A stretch of DNA of 64,000 nt from Alphaproteobacteria bacterium (GTDB lineage Bacteria; Pseudomonadota; Alphaproteobacteria; Rhodospirillales; Rhodospirillaceae): assembly GCA_003246625.1 (NCBI GenBank), contig QJZR01000006.1, positions 1-64,000 on the forward strand, read 5' to 3'. Position 1 is the stretch's first letter, and each line of letters opens with the position of its first letter. Made by a program: the position numbers and the translations under genes. The notes beneath the pieces were generated by a model. That model searched no databases. It saw only the letters and a program-made list of their open reading frames with translations, and was not told the DNA's origin. Of this stretch, positions 17,095 to 26,161 are shown piece by piece.

Positions 17095-17692
17095 TCCCAA
17101 GGAACTGATCCTCGCTTCCGGCAGCACCGCGCGGCATCGCCTGCTGGCGGCGGCGGGGGTGGAACACCGGGTGATTCCCAGCAACGTCGACGAGGACGCG
17201 GTGAAACGCCGCCAACGCGCCGCCAAGGCCGACGCCGCGGCCTGCGCCCTCGCCCTGGCGGAGGCCAAGGCCGCCGCCGTTTCCCCCCGCCATCCCGGCG
17301 GCTGGGTCCTGGGCGGCGACCAGATGCTCGACCTCGACGGCGAATGGCTGGACAAGCCGGAAACCCCGTCCGAGCTGCGCGCCCAACTGCTCCGCCTGCG
17401 GGGACGCAAGCATACCCTGGTTTCCGCCCTTTGCCTGACGCGGAACGGCGTCGTCGAGTGGCGCCACGTGGCGCGCGCCACCCTGACCATGCGCGATTTC
17501 TCCGACGCCTTCCTGGAAGTCTATCTGCGCGCCGAGGGGCCACGGGTCTTGTCGTCGGTCGGCGGCTACAGTATCGAGGGCACGGGAATTCAGCTTTTCG
17601 CCCGTGTCGACGGCGCCCCCGACACCATCATGGGACTGCCCCTGTTGCCCCTGCTCGCGCGGCTGCGCCGGATCGGACTGATGCCATCATGA
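17060..17692 (+). CDS. maf: Maf-like nucleotide pyrophosphatase
   Basis: Maf proteins hydrolyse nucleoside triphosphates, often modified or pyrimidine nucleotides, to monophosphates. The 210-residue product has LILASGSTARHRLL (family ILASxSPxR), the NVDED motif, GGDQMLDLDGEWLDKP (catalytic D with Q), RGRKHTLVSALCL, and SVGGYSIEGTGIQLFARVDG with GLPLLPL at the end. Some positions vary from the type sequence, notably STARHR for SPxRR and SVGGY for AGSY, and this may shift substrate preference. It overlaps ppsR by 35 bp and aroE by 4 bp and is clearly part of their operon. Confidence 0.88.
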   Translation: MKNIPNPATKTDPKELILASGSTARHRLLAAAGVEHRVIPSNVDEDAVKRRQRAAKADAAACALALAEAKAAAVSPRHPGGWVLGGDQMLDLDGEWLDKPETPSELRAQLLRLRGRKHTLVSALCLTRNGVVEWRHVARATLTMRDFSDAFLEVYLRAEGPRVLSSVGGYSIEGTGIQLFARVDGAPDTIMGLPLLPLLARLRRIGLMPS

Positions 17693-18567
17693 ACCCCGAC
17701 TTCCTTGCCCACAGCGGAAAAACCCTGCTGGCCGGGGTGATCGGCTGGCCGGTGGCGCATTCGCAATCGCCCCGCCTGCATGCCTATTGGCTGGCCGAAC
17801 GCGGCATCGACGGTGCCTATCTGCCCCTGGCGGTGCCGCCGGGCGGGCTGGAGGCCGCGGTGCGCGGCCTGCCCGCCCTGGGATTTAGGGGCGCCAACGT
17901 CACCATTCCCTACAAGGAAGCGGTGATCCCCCTGCTCGACCGGGTTTCCCCGGTGGCGCGGCGCATCGGCGCGGTCAACACCTTGATCGTCGAGGCCGAC
18001 GGCACGATTTCCGGCACCAATACCGACGCGGAAGGCTTCATCGAAAACCTGCGGGACCGCGCCCCCGCCTGGCGGCCGGACCGGCCGGTGGCGGTGCTGG
18101 GCGCGGGGGGCGCGGCGCGCGCCGTCTGCGCCGCCCTGTTGCAGGCCGGGGTGCCCGAACTCCGCCTGTTCAACCGCACCCTGGAAAAGGCCGAACGGCT
18201 GGCCCAGGCCCTCGGCCCGGATTTCGCCGCGCCGATCCGGGCGCTGCCCCTGGCGGCGGCGGACTGGGCCAAGGCCGCGCCGGACCTCGGCCTGGCGGTC
18301 AACACCACCTCGCTCGGCATGACCGGCCATCCGCCGCTGGACCTCGACCTCGGTTGCCTGCCCGCCGACGCGGTGGTCGCGGACATCGTCTACAACCCCC
18401 TGCGCACGCCGTTCCTTGCCGCCGCCGAAAACCGTGGCCTCGCCACCGTGGACGGCCTGGGCATGTTGTTGTTCCAGGCGCGCGCCGGGTTCGCCGCCTG
18501 GTTCGGCCAAACCCCCGAGGTCACCCCGGACCTGCGGGCCTTCGTCCTGCGGGGACTGGGGACGTGA
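17689..18567 (+). CDS. aroE: Shikimate dehydrogenase (NADP+)
   Basis: Reduces 3-dehydroshikimate to shikimate in the aromatic amino acid pathway. Motifs: GWPVAHSQSPRLH (shikimate-binding serines), NVTIPYKEAV with catalytic Lys76, GTNTDAEGF with catalytic Asp113, and the NADP-binding GAGGAARAV. The start at 17689 overlaps the maf stop as ATGA, giving 292 residues; longer readings run back inside maf. Downstream coaE starts on the last base of the stop. The maf-aroE-coaE-dnaQ order is standard next to oriC in this class. Confidence 0.97.
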   Translation: MNPDFLAHSGKTLLAGVIGWPVAHSQSPRLHAYWLAERGIDGAYLPLAVPPGGLEAAVRGLPALGFRGANVTIPYKEAVIPLLDRVSPVARRIGAVNTLIVEADGTISGTNTDAEGFIENLRDRAPAWRPDRPVAVLGAGGAARAVCAALLQAGVPELRLFNRTLEKAERLAQALGPDFAAPIRALPLAAADWAKAAPDLGLAVNTTSLGMTGHPPLDLDLGCLPADAVVADIVYNPLRTPFLAAAENRGLATVDGLGMLLFQARAGFAAWFGQTPEVTPDLRAFVLRGLGT

Positions 18568-19175
18568 TGCGCGTCATCGGCCTGACCGGATCCATCGCCA
18601 TGGGCAAAAGCACCACCGCCGCGATGCTGCGGCGGCTGGGGGTTCCGGTGCACGACGCCGACGCCGCGGTGCACCGCCTGACCGCGTCGGGCGGCCGCGC
18701 CGTCGCCGCCATCGCCGCCCGGTTTCCCGGCGTTCTCGACGCCTCGGGGGCGGTCGACCGCCGCGTTCTCGGCCCCCGGGTGTTCGAAAACCCCGCCGAA
18801 TTGCGGGCGCTGGAAAAAATCCTGCATCCGCTGGTCCGGCAAGAGGAACGCCGTTTCCTTGCCCGCTGCCGGCGGGAACGGCGCCGCGTCGCGGTTCTCG
18901 ACATCCCCTTGCTGTTCGAAACCGGCGGCGAATCCCGCTGCGGCGAGGTCTGGGTGGTCTCCGCCCCCCGCGTCGTGCAGACGCAGCGCGTGCTGCGCCG
19001 CCCCGGCATGAGCCGCGACCGCCTGGCCGCGATCCGCGGCCGCCAGATCGCCGACCCGGTCAAACGCCGCCGCGCCGACCGGGTGATTTGCAGCGGACTG
19101 GGCCGCCGCGTCGCCTGGGACGCGGTGATTCGCGGCCTTGCCCGCGCGAAAACAAGGAAAAGCCAAGATGCGTGA
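18567..19175 (+). CDS. coaE: Dephospho-CoA kinase
   Basis: Catalyses the final step of coenzyme A synthesis. The 202-residue protein opens with [20 protein letters not shown], a Walker A loop (residues 6-16) with alanine where many relatives have glycine. [12 protein letters not shown] and the [11 protein letters not shown] lid/CoA-binding segment follow, then [15 protein letters not shown] in place of the usual RxxxQ. The ATG shares one base with the aroE stop (TGATG). The C-terminus overlaps dnaQ by 8 bp. Confidence 0.95.
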   Translation: MRVIGLTGSIAMGKSTTAAMLRRLGVPVHDADAAVHRLTASGGRAVAAIAARFPGVLDASGAVDRRVLGPRVFENPAELRALEKILHPLVRQEERRFLARCRRERRRVAVLDIPLLFETGGESRCGEVWVVSAPRVVQTQRVLRRPGMSRDRLAAIRGRQIADPVKRRRADRVICSGLGRRVAWDAVIRGLARAKTRKSQDA

Positions 19176-19860
19176 AGTCGCCCTGGATACCGAAACCACC
19201 GGCCTCGACCCCGATACCGGCGACCGCATCGTCGAAGTGGCCTGCGTCGAGCTGATCAACCATCAGCCCACCGAAAAATTCTATCACACCTACATCAATC
19301 CCCTGCGCGACATGCCCGAGGAAGCCCGCCGCGTCCACGGCCTGTCCTCGGAATTCCTGTCCGACAAGCCGCTGTTTCCGGAAATCGCCGAGGACTTCCT
19401 GGCCTTCATCGGCGACGCGCCCCTGGTCATCCATAACGCCACGTTCGACATGAAGTTCCTCAACATGGAACTTTCCCGCGCCGGGATGAAACCCCTGCCC
19501 TTCGAACGCGCCATCGATACCCTGCGCATCGCCCAGGAAAGATTCCCCGGCGCCAGGGTCAACCTGGACGCCCTGTGCGCCCGCTTCGGCATCGACAATG
19601 CCCACCGCACCCTGCACGGCGCGTTGCTCGATACCCGGCTGCTCGCCGAGGTCTATCTGGAACTCTGCGGCGGGCGCGAACCCGGCCTTTCCTTCCTCGA
19701 CGGCGGCCCGGCGCACGCCGCCGCCGGCCCCGCCGGACGCGTCAAGCTGGAACGTGCCTTCCGCCCGCCCCGCCCCCACGCCGCCAGCGACGAGGAAATC
19801 CAGGCGTTCGAGGCCTTCGTCGATAAGCTGACCGATCCGATCTGGCGCAAGGGTAGGTAA
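19168..19860 (+). CDS. dnaQ: DNA polymerase III, epsilon subunit (3'-5' proofreading exonuclease)
   Basis: DEDDh exonuclease that proofreads within the replicative polymerase. Exo I is [11 protein letters not shown] (D7, E9), Exo II is [11 protein letters not shown] and Exo III is [17 protein letters not shown] with the general-base histidine. At 230 residues it has the C-terminal tail that joins the alpha subunit. The ATG at 19168 has AAGGAA just upstream; an earlier in-frame ATG lies inside coaE. It is the last gene of ppsR-maf-aroE-coaE-dnaQ. In many relatives secB lies downstream on the opposite strand; here secB is 25 kb away. Confidence 0.96.
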   Translation: MREVALDTETTGLDPDTGDRIVEVACVELINHQPTEKFYHTYINPLRDMPEEARRVHGLSSEFLSDKPLFPEIAEDFLAFIGDAPLVIHNATFDMKFLNMELSRAGMKPLPFERAIDTLRIAQERFPGARVNLDALCARFGIDNAHRTLHGALLDTRLLAEVYLELCGGREPGLSFLDGGPAHAAAGPAGRVKLERAFRPPRPHAASDEEIQAFEAFVDKLTDPIWRKGR

Positions 19861-20045
19861 AAACCTGAAAACCAGGCCGGGCGCCGCCCGGACCCGCGAG
19901 GGGGCTTGGCCCCCTCGACCCCGTTCGCCCGTTTTTACGCGTAGCGGGGCCAAACCATCACGCGGCAACGCGATGGCCGATCGCCGCTGCGCGGCAAAAA
20001 AAGAATGGGGGGTGCGGGGGGACCGAGTCCCCTCGCAACGTTTTG
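19861..20045. repeat. Intergenic hairpin-mosaic element 3 (dnaQ/grpE)
   Basis: Fills the whole convergent gap. It opens with AAAACCAGGCCGGGCG/CCGCCCGGACCC, then GAGGGGGC-ttg-GCCCCCTC, a GTTTTTACGCGTAGCGG block, a CATCACGCGGCAACGCGATGG palindrome, GCCGCTGCGCGGCAAAAAAA, and a final GGGGAC-cga-GTCCCC with CTCGCAACGTTTT. This is one of the most complete members of the family. No open frame in it is convincing. Confidence 0.78.
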
Positions 20046-20048
20046 GCC

Positions 20049-20657
20049 TTACGCCTGGGTATCGACGGCGGCGCCGGGGCCGGACGGGGCCTGGCCCTCG
20101 CCCTTCGGGCCGCCCTTCGAAACCACCACCATGGCGGCGCGCAACAGGCGGTCGTGCAGCACGTAGCCCGGCTGGAAGACCTGCACCACGGTACCGGTGG
20201 GGACCGTGGTATCCTCGACTTCCTGCACCGCCTGATGGACGTGCGGGTCGAATGGCGCGCCGACGCCGGGCACGGCGTGGACGTGATAGCGTTCCAGCGC
20301 CTCGACCAGGCCCTTTTCGGTCATTTCCAGACCGACCGCCATGTTCTTCACCGCTTCGTCCTGGATGTCCTTGGGCAGGGCGGCCAGGGCGCGTTGCAGG
20401 TTGTCGGCCACCGGCAGGATGTCCTTGGCCAGGCCTTGCAGGGCATAGCGCAGGCGGCTTTCGATTTCCGCCGCGGTGCGCTTGCGGATGTTTTCCATCT
20501 CGGCATGGGCGCGGATGTAGCCGTCCTTCAGCTTGGCGACTTCCGCCTCCAACTGGGCGACCTTGTCCTCGGCGGCGGGTTGCGCGGCGGCCTCGGACGC
20601 GGTTTCGGCGGCGGCGGCCTCCGGCGGGAGTTCGGTTTCGGGAGTTTCCTGGTTCAT
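20049..20657 (-). CDS. grpE: GrpE nucleotide exchange factor
   Basis: GrpE releases ADP from DnaK to restart the chaperone cycle. The 202-residue protein has an acidic N-terminus, a long coiled coil (VAQLEAEVAKLKDGYIRAHAEMENIRKRT), and the C-terminal beta-domain with the signature PHVHQAVQEVEDTTVPTGTVVQVFQPGYVLHDRLLRAAMV segments. Start ATG at 20657. It is downstream of hrcA in the same direction, 38 bp apart, so the two are likely co-transcribed as hrcA-grpE. The dnaK-dnaJ partners lie 28 kb away at 49293-52447. Confidence 0.97.
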   Translation of the reverse strand: MNQETPETELPPEAAAAETASEAAAQPAAEDKVAQLEAEVAKLKDGYIRAHAEMENIRKRTAAEIESRLRYALQGLAKDILPVADNLQRALAALPKDIQDEAVKNMAVGLEMTEKGLVEALERYHVHAVPGVGAPFDPHVHQAVQEVEDTTVPTGTVVQVFQPGYVLHDRLLRAAMVVVSKGGPKGEGQAPSGPGAAVDTQA

Positions 20658-20695
20658 TGCGGTAACTGTTCTCTCTACTGCTCGCGACCGCGCGC

Positions 20696-21766
20696 CTAGC
20701 CGATCAGGCGCGTCAAGACCTTCGAAGTGAAATCCACAAGCGGGATAATGCGACCATAGTTCAGACGCGTCGGTCCCACCACCCCGATCGCACCGACGAT
20801 CTTTTCCGAAGACGACCGGAACGGCGCGACGATCAGCGACGAACCGGAGACTTCGAACAACGGATTGTCGGAGCCGATGAAGATTTGAACGCCTTCCGCC
20901 TGATTCGCAATATCGAGAAGCGAAAGAAGCCGTTCCTTCGCCTCCAACGCCTCGAACAGGGTGCGGATGCGTTCCAGTTCGTCCAGGGCGTGCACGTCCT
21001 GCAACAGGTTGGCCTGGCCGCGCACGATCAAGGATCCGCCCGCGTCGCCGCCGCTCCACACCGCCAGCCCGTCCTCCACCACCTTCTTGGTCAGGGTGTC
21101 GATTTCGCTGCGGTGGCGGTCCAGTTCGGCGCTGACGAAGGTTCGCGCCTCGCCCATGGTGCGGCCGACGATGTGCGCGTTGAGATAGTTGGTCGCCTCG
21201 GTCAGGACCGAGGGCGGCAGGTCGGGCGGCACCGAAATCACCCGGTTTTCCACCAGGCCGTCGCGGTTGACGGTAACCACCAGGGCGCGGCCGTCGGCCA
21301 GCGCCACGAATTCGACGTGCTTCAGCGGCGCCTCCGCCTTCGGCGCGAAGACCAGGCCCGCGCAACGCGACAGACCGGACAGCAACGAGGTGGTGTTCTC
21401 CAACGCGGTGGACAGGTCCTGGCCGCTTTGGCGGCAGCGCGCCTCGATCAGGCTTTGTTCGCCGGGGTCCAGATGGCCGATTTCCATCAGGCCGGAAACG
21501 AAGAACTTCAGCCCCGCCTCGGTGGGCAGCCGCCCCGCCGAGGTGTGCGGCGCATAGATCAGGCCTTGGGATTCCAGATCCGCCATTACCGCGCGGATGG
21601 TGGCGGGCGACAGCGGTTGCGTCAGCCGCGCCGAAAGGGTGCGCGATCCCACCGGTTCGCCGGTTTCCACGTAGGAATCGACGATCAGCCGGAACACCTC
21701 GCGCGAACGTTCGTTCAGAACGGCGAGGGGGGAATTGGCGGGATAGGCGGTTCTGGCGTCGGTCAT
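20696..21766 (-). CDS. hrcA: Heat-inducible transcription repressor HrcA
   Basis: HrcA binds CIRCE operators and represses chaperone genes. The 356-residue protein has an N-terminal winged helix ([32 protein letters not shown] and [18 protein letters not shown]) and the HrcA effector domain with [18 protein letters not shown] use the ATG at 21766; a TTG two codons upstream is possible. The only CIRCE-like site I can find in the window is before dnaK (49034-49060); none stands before hrcA itself. grpE follows downstream. Confidence 0.96.
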   Translation of the reverse strand: MTDARTAYPANSPLAVLNERSREVFRLIVDSYVETGEPVGSRTLSARLTQPLSPATIRAVMADLESQGLIYAPHTSAGRLPTEAGLKFFVSGLMEIGHLDPGEQSLIEARCRQSGQDLSTALENTTSLLSGLSRCAGLVFAPKAEAPLKHVEFVALADGRALVVTVNRDGLVENRVISVPPDLPPSVLTEATNYLNAHIVGRTMGEARTFVSAELDRHRSEIDTLTKKVVEDGLAVWSGGDAGGSLIVRGQANLLQDVHALDELERIRTLFEALEAKERLLSLLDIANQAEGVQIFIGSDNPLFEVSGSSLIVAPFRSSSEKIVGAIGVVGPTRLNYGRIIPLVDFTSKVLTRLIG

Positions 21767-21886
21767 CGGCAAAACCTAGTGCAATCGCGGCGAAAGGAAA
21801 AGCCCCCCGGCGGCTCTGCGGCCTTGAGTTTTGCCCCGTGGATGGGTACATCCCAAGGAACGACATTCCAGGATAAGGATTTTCCC

Positions 21887-22609
21887 ATGCGCCCCTCCGG
21901 CCGCGCCTTCGACGCCCTGCGCACCATCGTTCTCGAACCCAACTTCAGCAAACACGCCGAGGGCTCCTGCCTCGCCAAGTTCGGCGACACCCACGTGCTG
22001 TGCACCGCCTCGGTGGAGGATCGCGTGCCCTCGTGGATGCGCAACACCGGGCGCGGTTGGGTTACCGCCGAATACGGCATGCTGCCCCGCTCCACCCACG
22101 AACGCACCGACCGCGAGGCGGCGCGCAAGGGTCAAAGCGGCCGTACCCACGAAATCCAGCGGCTGATCGGGCGCTCCCTGCGCGCCGTCACCGACCTGAA
22201 GGCGATGGGCGAGGTCTCGGTGAAAATCGACTGCGACGTCATCCAGGCCGACGGCGGCACCCGCACCGCCTCGATCACCGGCGCCTACGTCGCCCTTTAC
22301 CTCGCCTTCCAGAAACTGCGCGGCATGGGCGCGATGCCGTCGATTCCGCTGAAGGACTACGTGGCGGCGGTCAGCTGCGGCCTCTACAAGGGACAGCCGG
22401 TGCTCGATCTCGACTATGCCGAGGACTCCAACGCCGACGCCGACGCCAACTTCGTTCTTACCGGCTCGGGCGGCATCGTCGAAATCCAGGGCACCGCGGA
22501 AAAGGACCCCTTCTCCCAGGATCAGTTCATGGAACTGCTGGGCCTGGCGCGCAAGGGCATCGCCGATCTGGTGCGGGTGCAGAAACAAGTTCTCGGCATC
22601 GGGGGCTGA
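21887..22609 (+). CDS. rph: Ribonuclease PH
   Basis: Phosphorolytic 3'-5' exoribonuclease that trims tRNA 3' ends. The 240-residue enzyme begins [14 protein letters not shown] (RPxGR) and has [51 protein letters not shown] and [44 protein letters not shown]. The 21887 start follows the usual N-terminus; in-frame codons upstream run through hrcA antisense sequence. It is divergent from hrcA and 4 bp from rdgB, a pairing conserved in alphaproteobacteria. Confidence 0.97.
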   Translation: MRPSGRAFDALRTIVLEPNFSKHAEGSCLAKFGDTHVLCTASVEDRVPSWMRNTGRGWVTAEYGMLPRSTHERTDREAARKGQSGRTHEIQRLIGRSLRAVTDLKAMGEVSVKIDCDVIQADGGTRTASITGAYVALYLAFQKLRGMGAMPSIPLKDYVAAVSCGLYKGQPVLDLDYAEDSNADADANFVLTGSGGIVEIQGTAEKDPFSQDQFMELLGLARKGIADLVRVQKQVLGIGG

Positions 22610-22613
22610 CGCC

Positions 22614-23213
22614 ATGACCCGGCGCTTCGACGGCGAAAAGCTGGTGATCGCCAGCCATAACGCGGGCAAGGTGCGGGAAATCGCCGACCTTCTCGCCGGG
22701 CGGGGGGTCGAGGTGGTTTCGGCGGGCGGCCTGGGCCTGCCGGAGCCCGAGGAAACCGGCGAAACCTTCGCCGAAAACGCCGAGATCAAGGCGGTGGCCG
22801 CGGCAAAGGGCGCCGGGGTTCCCGCTCTGGCCGACGATTCCGGCCTTTGCGTGGTGGCGCTCGACGGCGCGCCGGGGGTCTATTCCGCCCGCTGGGCCGG
22901 TCCGGACAAGGACTTCGGCCACGCCATGGAACGTATCCGCGTCGCCCTTGGCGAGGATACGGAACGCGAGGCGTTCTTCGTCTGCGCCCTGGCGCTGGCC
23001 TGGCCGGACGGCCATTGCGAAATCCTGGAAGGCCGGGTGGACGGCTTCCTCACCTTTCCGCCGCGCGGCGAAAAAGGCTTCGGCTACGACCCGATCTTCG
23101 TGCCGGTGGGCGATTCCCGAACCTTCGCGGAAATGGAGCCGGACGAGAAACACGCGATCAGCCACCGCGCCCGCGCCTTCCGCAAGCTCTTGGATGCCTG
23201 CTTCGCGGAGTGA
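22614..23213 (+). CDS. rdgB: RdgB/HAM1 non-canonical purine NTP pyrophosphatase
   Basis: Removes ITP, dITP and XTP from the nucleotide pool. The 199-residue product has [14 protein letters not shown] (SHN/K motif), [40 protein letters not shown] with the catalytic aspartate, [13 protein letters not shown] and the [12 protein letters not shown] ending. The ATG at 22614 lies four bases after the rph stop. It is followed by a hairpin-mosaic element and then hemW. Confidence 0.96.
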   Translation: MTRRFDGEKLVIASHNAGKVREIADLLAGRGVEVVSAGGLGLPEPEETGETFAENAEIKAVAAAKGAGVPALADDSGLCVVALDGAPGVYSARWAGPDKDFGHAMERIRVALGEDTEREAFFVCALALAWPDGHCEILEGRVDGFLTFPPRGEKGFGYDPIFVPVGDSRTFAEMEPDEKHAISHRARAFRKLLDACFAE

Positions 23214-23415
23214 AACCAGGCCGGGCTCGGAAAAACCGTGGGCTCCGCCCACATCCGCAAAGGGTCTCGGACCCTTTGATCCCATTTGTTTTTCGCCGCG
23301 AAGCGGCAATCGACCGTCACGCCGCGTGATGATCCGATGGCGCTCCGCGCGAAAAAGGTAAAGGGGAGCGCGAGAGGGGTCCGCGACCCCTCGCAACGTT
23401 TTTCTTCCTTGGACC
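23214..23415. repeat. Intergenic hairpin-mosaic element 4 (rdgB to hemW)
   Basis: Occupies the spacer between two plus-strand genes. Modules: AAACCAGGCCGGG, CGTGGGCTCCGCCCAC, AAAGGGTC-tcg-GACCCTTT, GTTTTTCGCCGCGAAGCGGCAATCG, GACCGTCACGCCGCGTGATG, a GGCGCTCCGCGC block with AAAAA, and GAGGGGTC-cgc-GACCCCTC with GCAACGTTTTT. It may end rdgB transcripts or affect transcription into hemW. Frames read across it produce repetitive, non-conserved peptides. Confidence 0.78.
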
Positions 23416-23419
23416 GAGC

Positions 23420-24577
23420 ATGAGACCGGAAACCGCCTTTCACCTGTACGTTCACTGGCCCTATTGCCGCAGCAAGTGCGCGTACTGCGACTTCGCCAGC
23501 GTGGTGCCGCGCCGGGGGTGGGACGCGGCGGCCTTCGTCGCCGCCTATCGCGCCGACATCGCGGCGTTGCGGGGGCTGACCGGGGCGCGGCCGCTGGGTT
23601 CGATCTTTTTCGGCGGCGGCACGCCGTCGCTGGCCGAACCCGGCATCGTCGGCGCGGTGGTGGAGGCGGCGATGCAGGCCTGGGAGCCCGCCGCCGACCT
23701 GGAGGTGACGCTGGAGGCCAATCCCGGCACGGTGGACCGGAAGGCCTTGATCGCCCTGCGCGACGCCGGGGTGAACCGTCTGTCGGTGGGGGCGCAGAGC
23801 TTCGATCCGGCGGCCCTGGCGGCGCTTGGCCGAACCCATTCCGTTGACGAAACGAAACACGCGCTGACCTGGGCGCACGACGTCTTCGACCGCCTGTCCA
23901 TGGACCTGATCGCCGCCCGTCCCGGCCAGGACGCCTCGGCCTGGGCGGCGGAGCTGGCGGAATCCCTGGACTTCGCGGGGGAACACGTCTCGGTCTATCA
24001 GTTGACGGTGGAGGACGGCACGCCGCTGGCCGCGGCGGTGGCGGCGGGCCGGGCGCGCATGCCCGACGAGGAAACCGCGGCGGAGATCTTCGAACTCACC
24101 CGCCGGGTCCTGGCGGAGTCCGGGCGTCCGGCGTACGAGATTTCCAATTTCGCCCGCCCCGGCGGGGAATGCCGCCATAACCTGGCGGTCTGGCGCGGCG
24201 CCGACTATGGCGGCGTCGGCCCGGCGGCGCACGGGCGCCTGACCCTGGAGGAAGGCTTCCTTGCCACCCGCCACCAACCCGACGCGACGGACTGGCTGGC
24301 CGGGCCGCCCGCGCCGGAACGCACGCCTCTTCCCGCCGTCGAGCGCGCCCGCGAACACCTGATGATGAGCCTGCGCCTGACCGAGGGGGTTTCCTTCGCC
24401 CGCTTCGCCGAACTGTTCGCCGCCCACGGCCTGCCCGACGCGGCGGAGCTGCTGGACGCCGAGGCCCTGGCCGAGGCGGCCGGGCTGGGCCTGATCGGCC
24501 AGGACGAACAGGGTATCCGGGTCGGCGAGGCGGGAACCCTGCTGCTCAACGCGTTGACCGCGCGGGTGTTGCGGTAA
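23420..24577 (+). CDS. hemW: HemW radical SAM family haem chaperone
   Basis: HemW binds haem and passes it to apoproteins; it was long annotated as oxygen-independent coproporphyrinogen oxidase. The 385-residue product has YVHWPYCRSKCAYCDF, where Cys16, Cys20 and Cys23 form the CxxxCxxC radical-SAM motif, followed by FFGGGTPSL (SAM-binding glycines), the VTLEANPGTVDR and GVNRLSVGAQSFD motifs and a HemW-type C-terminal domain. It lacks the extra cysteine after YC found in true HemN. The rdgB-hemW adjacency is conserved. Confidence 0.94.
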   Translation: MRPETAFHLYVHWPYCRSKCAYCDFASVVPRRGWDAAAFVAAYRADIAALRGLTGARPLGSIFFGGGTPSLAEPGIVGAVVEAAMQAWEPAADLEVTLEANPGTVDRKALIALRDAGVNRLSVGAQSFDPAALAALGRTHSVDETKHALTWAHDVFDRLSMDLIAARPGQDASAWAAELAESLDFAGEHVSVYQLTVEDGTPLAAAVAAGRARMPDEETAAEIFELTRRVLAESGRPAYEISNFARPGGECRHNLAVWRGADYGGVGPAAHGRLTLEEGFLATRHQPDATDWLAGPPAPERTPLPAVERAREHLMMSLRLTEGVSFARFAELFAAHGLPDAAELLDAEALAEAAGLGLIGQDEQGIRVGEAGTLLLNALTARVLR

Positions 24578-24580
24578 GGG

Positions 24581-24762
24581 GAAAATGTTGTGGGGGGACT
24601 CGGCCCCCCCACGCCCCCCATTCGTTTTTCGCCGCGTAGCGGCAATCAACCGTCACGCCGCGAGATGGCTTTATCGCGCTTCGCGCCAAAACCTTAAGGA
24701 AGGGGGTCTGGGGCCTGAGGCCCCAGCGGGGTCCGGGGCTTGGCCCCGGACTGGTTTTCCCC
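24581..24762. repeat. Intergenic hairpin-mosaic element 5 (hemW/LpoA-like)
   Basis: Convergent gap wholly made of hairpins: TGGGGGGAC-tcg-GCCCCCCCA, GTTTTTCGCCGCGTAGCGGCAATC, AACCGTCACGCCGCGAGATGG, a TTATCGCGCTTCGCGCCAAAA stem, CTGGGGCC-tgag-GCCCCAG and GGGGCTTGGCCCC followed by GGACTGGTTTT. The last block, near CCCGGCCTGGTTTT, marks the end of the element in several copies. A complete-looking copy of the central core. Confidence 0.78.
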
Positions 24763-24763
24763 C

Positions 24764-26095
24764 TTAGAACGCCTGACCGAAGCGGGTCGGGGCGGGGGAG
24801 ACCACGGTGGTTCCGGTACGGCTGACCTCGCGCACCGCCAGCATACGTTCGACCTGACCGTCGGGGTTGAGGCGGAAGGCGCCGTTGACGCCGATGAAGC
24901 CGCCGCTGGCGGTGAGGTAGCGCCACGGCGTGTCGTAGGAGCGCGACAGCGCGGCGGACAGCGCCACCATGTCGTAGGCGAGCGAGGCCAGCTGCGACGG
25001 CGCGCGGCCATAGGTTTCGGTGAAGCGGGTGACGAAGCGGTCGTAGCCGATGCGCGACGCGGCGGGGAACCAGGCGCCGACCAGGGCGGGCTCGGTATTG
25101 AGGGTTTCGTCCTGCCAGAGCAGGGTGCCCAGCAGCTTCACCTGGTTGGGATCGACGTCATAGTACTTGAGCAGCGAGATCACCTGCCGCAGGGAGGTTC
25201 CGGCCACCGGCAGCAGCAGGGCGTCGAAGTCCACCGCGCCCAGGGTTTCCTGTTTTTCCAGGCGTTTCAGAGCCTCGGCGGCGGCGGGGTCGGTGGAACG
25301 GGCAAGATTGGCCTTTTCCTGTTCCAGCGCCGCCTTGCGCCGTGCGTGAACGGTGAGCTCGCGGATCACCGGCGAGAAGTTGGCCTTGGCCGGGTCGAAG
25401 AAGGCGCTGCGCACCAGGGTTCCGCCGTTGCGTTCCACCGCGGCGCGGGCGGCGTCGGCGGCGGCGCGGCCATAGGCGGTTTCCGGCGCCAGCACGGCGA
25501 AGCGGCTGCGGCCCTGTTCCATGGCGTAGGCGACGATGCGGTTGACCTGCGGCGGGATCAGAAAGCCGGTGACGTAGACGTTGCCCGAGGTCGCCGCCCC
25601 GTCCGAGGAGAACGAGAGCACCGGAATTCCGGCGGATTGCGCCACCGCCGTCACCGCCTGTACCGAATGGGAGAACAGCGGTCCGACGAACAGGGTGGCG
25701 CCCTGGTCCTTCGCCTGTTCGGCGGCGGCGCGGGCGCCGTCCGGGGTGCCCTTGGTGTCGTAGAATTGCAGGATCAGGCCGGGGTTGGCGACCTCGAACT
25801 GGGCCAACAGGGCGGCGTCGCGCAGGCCCAGGCCGGCGGCGGCGGCCTCGCCGGACAGGGGCACCAGCACGGCGACGCGGGCGGTGCGCTGCACCGTGGG
25901 CGCGCTTTCCAACGCGGACGGCTGGGTTTCGGCGGGGGGCAGGGCGGCCAACTGCGGGTCGGCGGCGGGGGCCTGGGCGGCGGGCGCGGGGCGCGCTGGA
26001 GCGCGGCCGCCGCTGACCGTGGGGCCGCCGGTGGTCTGGCAGGCGGCCAGTCCGATCGCGGCGGCGGAAAGAAGCAGAAGGGGCCAGCGTTTCAT
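24764..26095 (-). CDS. Penicillin-binding protein activator (LpoA-like) lipoprotein
   Basis: The 443-residue protein has a short basic leader, a hydrophobic core and the lipobox GLAAC, so it is a lipoprotein, probably outer-membrane anchored. After an Ala/Pro-rich linker (about 25-70) comes a periplasmic-binding-protein type I fold (VAVLVPLSGEAAAAGLGLRDAALLA, FYDTKGT, LFVGPLFSHSV, SSDGAATSGNVY). This fits the LpoA-type activators that stimulate PBP1A peptidoglycan synthesis. It faces rsmI head-to-head 66 bp apart, with yraN and a BON lipoprotein beyond, matching the E. coli yraM/lpoA locus. An alternative start at 26143 lengthens the leader. An ABC-transporter binding protein is a less likely alternative. 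Confidence 0.78.
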   Translation of the reverse strand: MKRWPLLLLSAAAIGLAACQTTGGPTVSGGRAPARPAPAAQAPAADPQLAALPPAETQPSALESAPTVQRTARVAVLVPLSGEAAAAGLGLRDAALLAQFEVANPGLILQFYDTKGTPDGARAAAEQAKDQGATLFVGPLFSHSVQAVTAVAQSAGIPVLSFSSDGAATSGNVYVTGFLIPPQVNRIVAYAMEQGRSRFAVLAPETAYGRAAADAARAAVERNGGTLVRSAFFDPAKANFSPVIRELTVHARRKAALEQEKANLARSTDPAAAEALKRLEKQETLGAVDFDALLLPVAGTSLRQVISLLKYYDVDPNQVKLLGTLLWQDETLNTEPALVGAWFPAASRIGYDRFVTRFTETYGRAPSQLASLAYDMVALSAALSRSYDTPWRYLTASGGFIGVNGAFRLNPDGQVERMLAVREVSRTGTTVVSPAPTRFGQAF

Positions 26096-26161
26096 CCGGG
26101 CAAGGCGCCGGTGCGCCGTGGTATAACCGTTGTCGACTTTCATCTGCCGTTTCGTCCCCTG

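Noticed and set aside
15982..17490. 502-residue minus-strand frame over oriC, ppsR and maf
   Set aside because: It covers a presumed origin and the antisense of ppsR/maf; no conserved motif and no ribosome site.
23084..24649. 521-residue minus-strand frame overlapping hemW and repeat elements 4 and 5
   Set aside because: Antisense of hemW fused to repeat sequence. Recurrent peptides such as RFAAKNKW come from the repeats, not from a gene.
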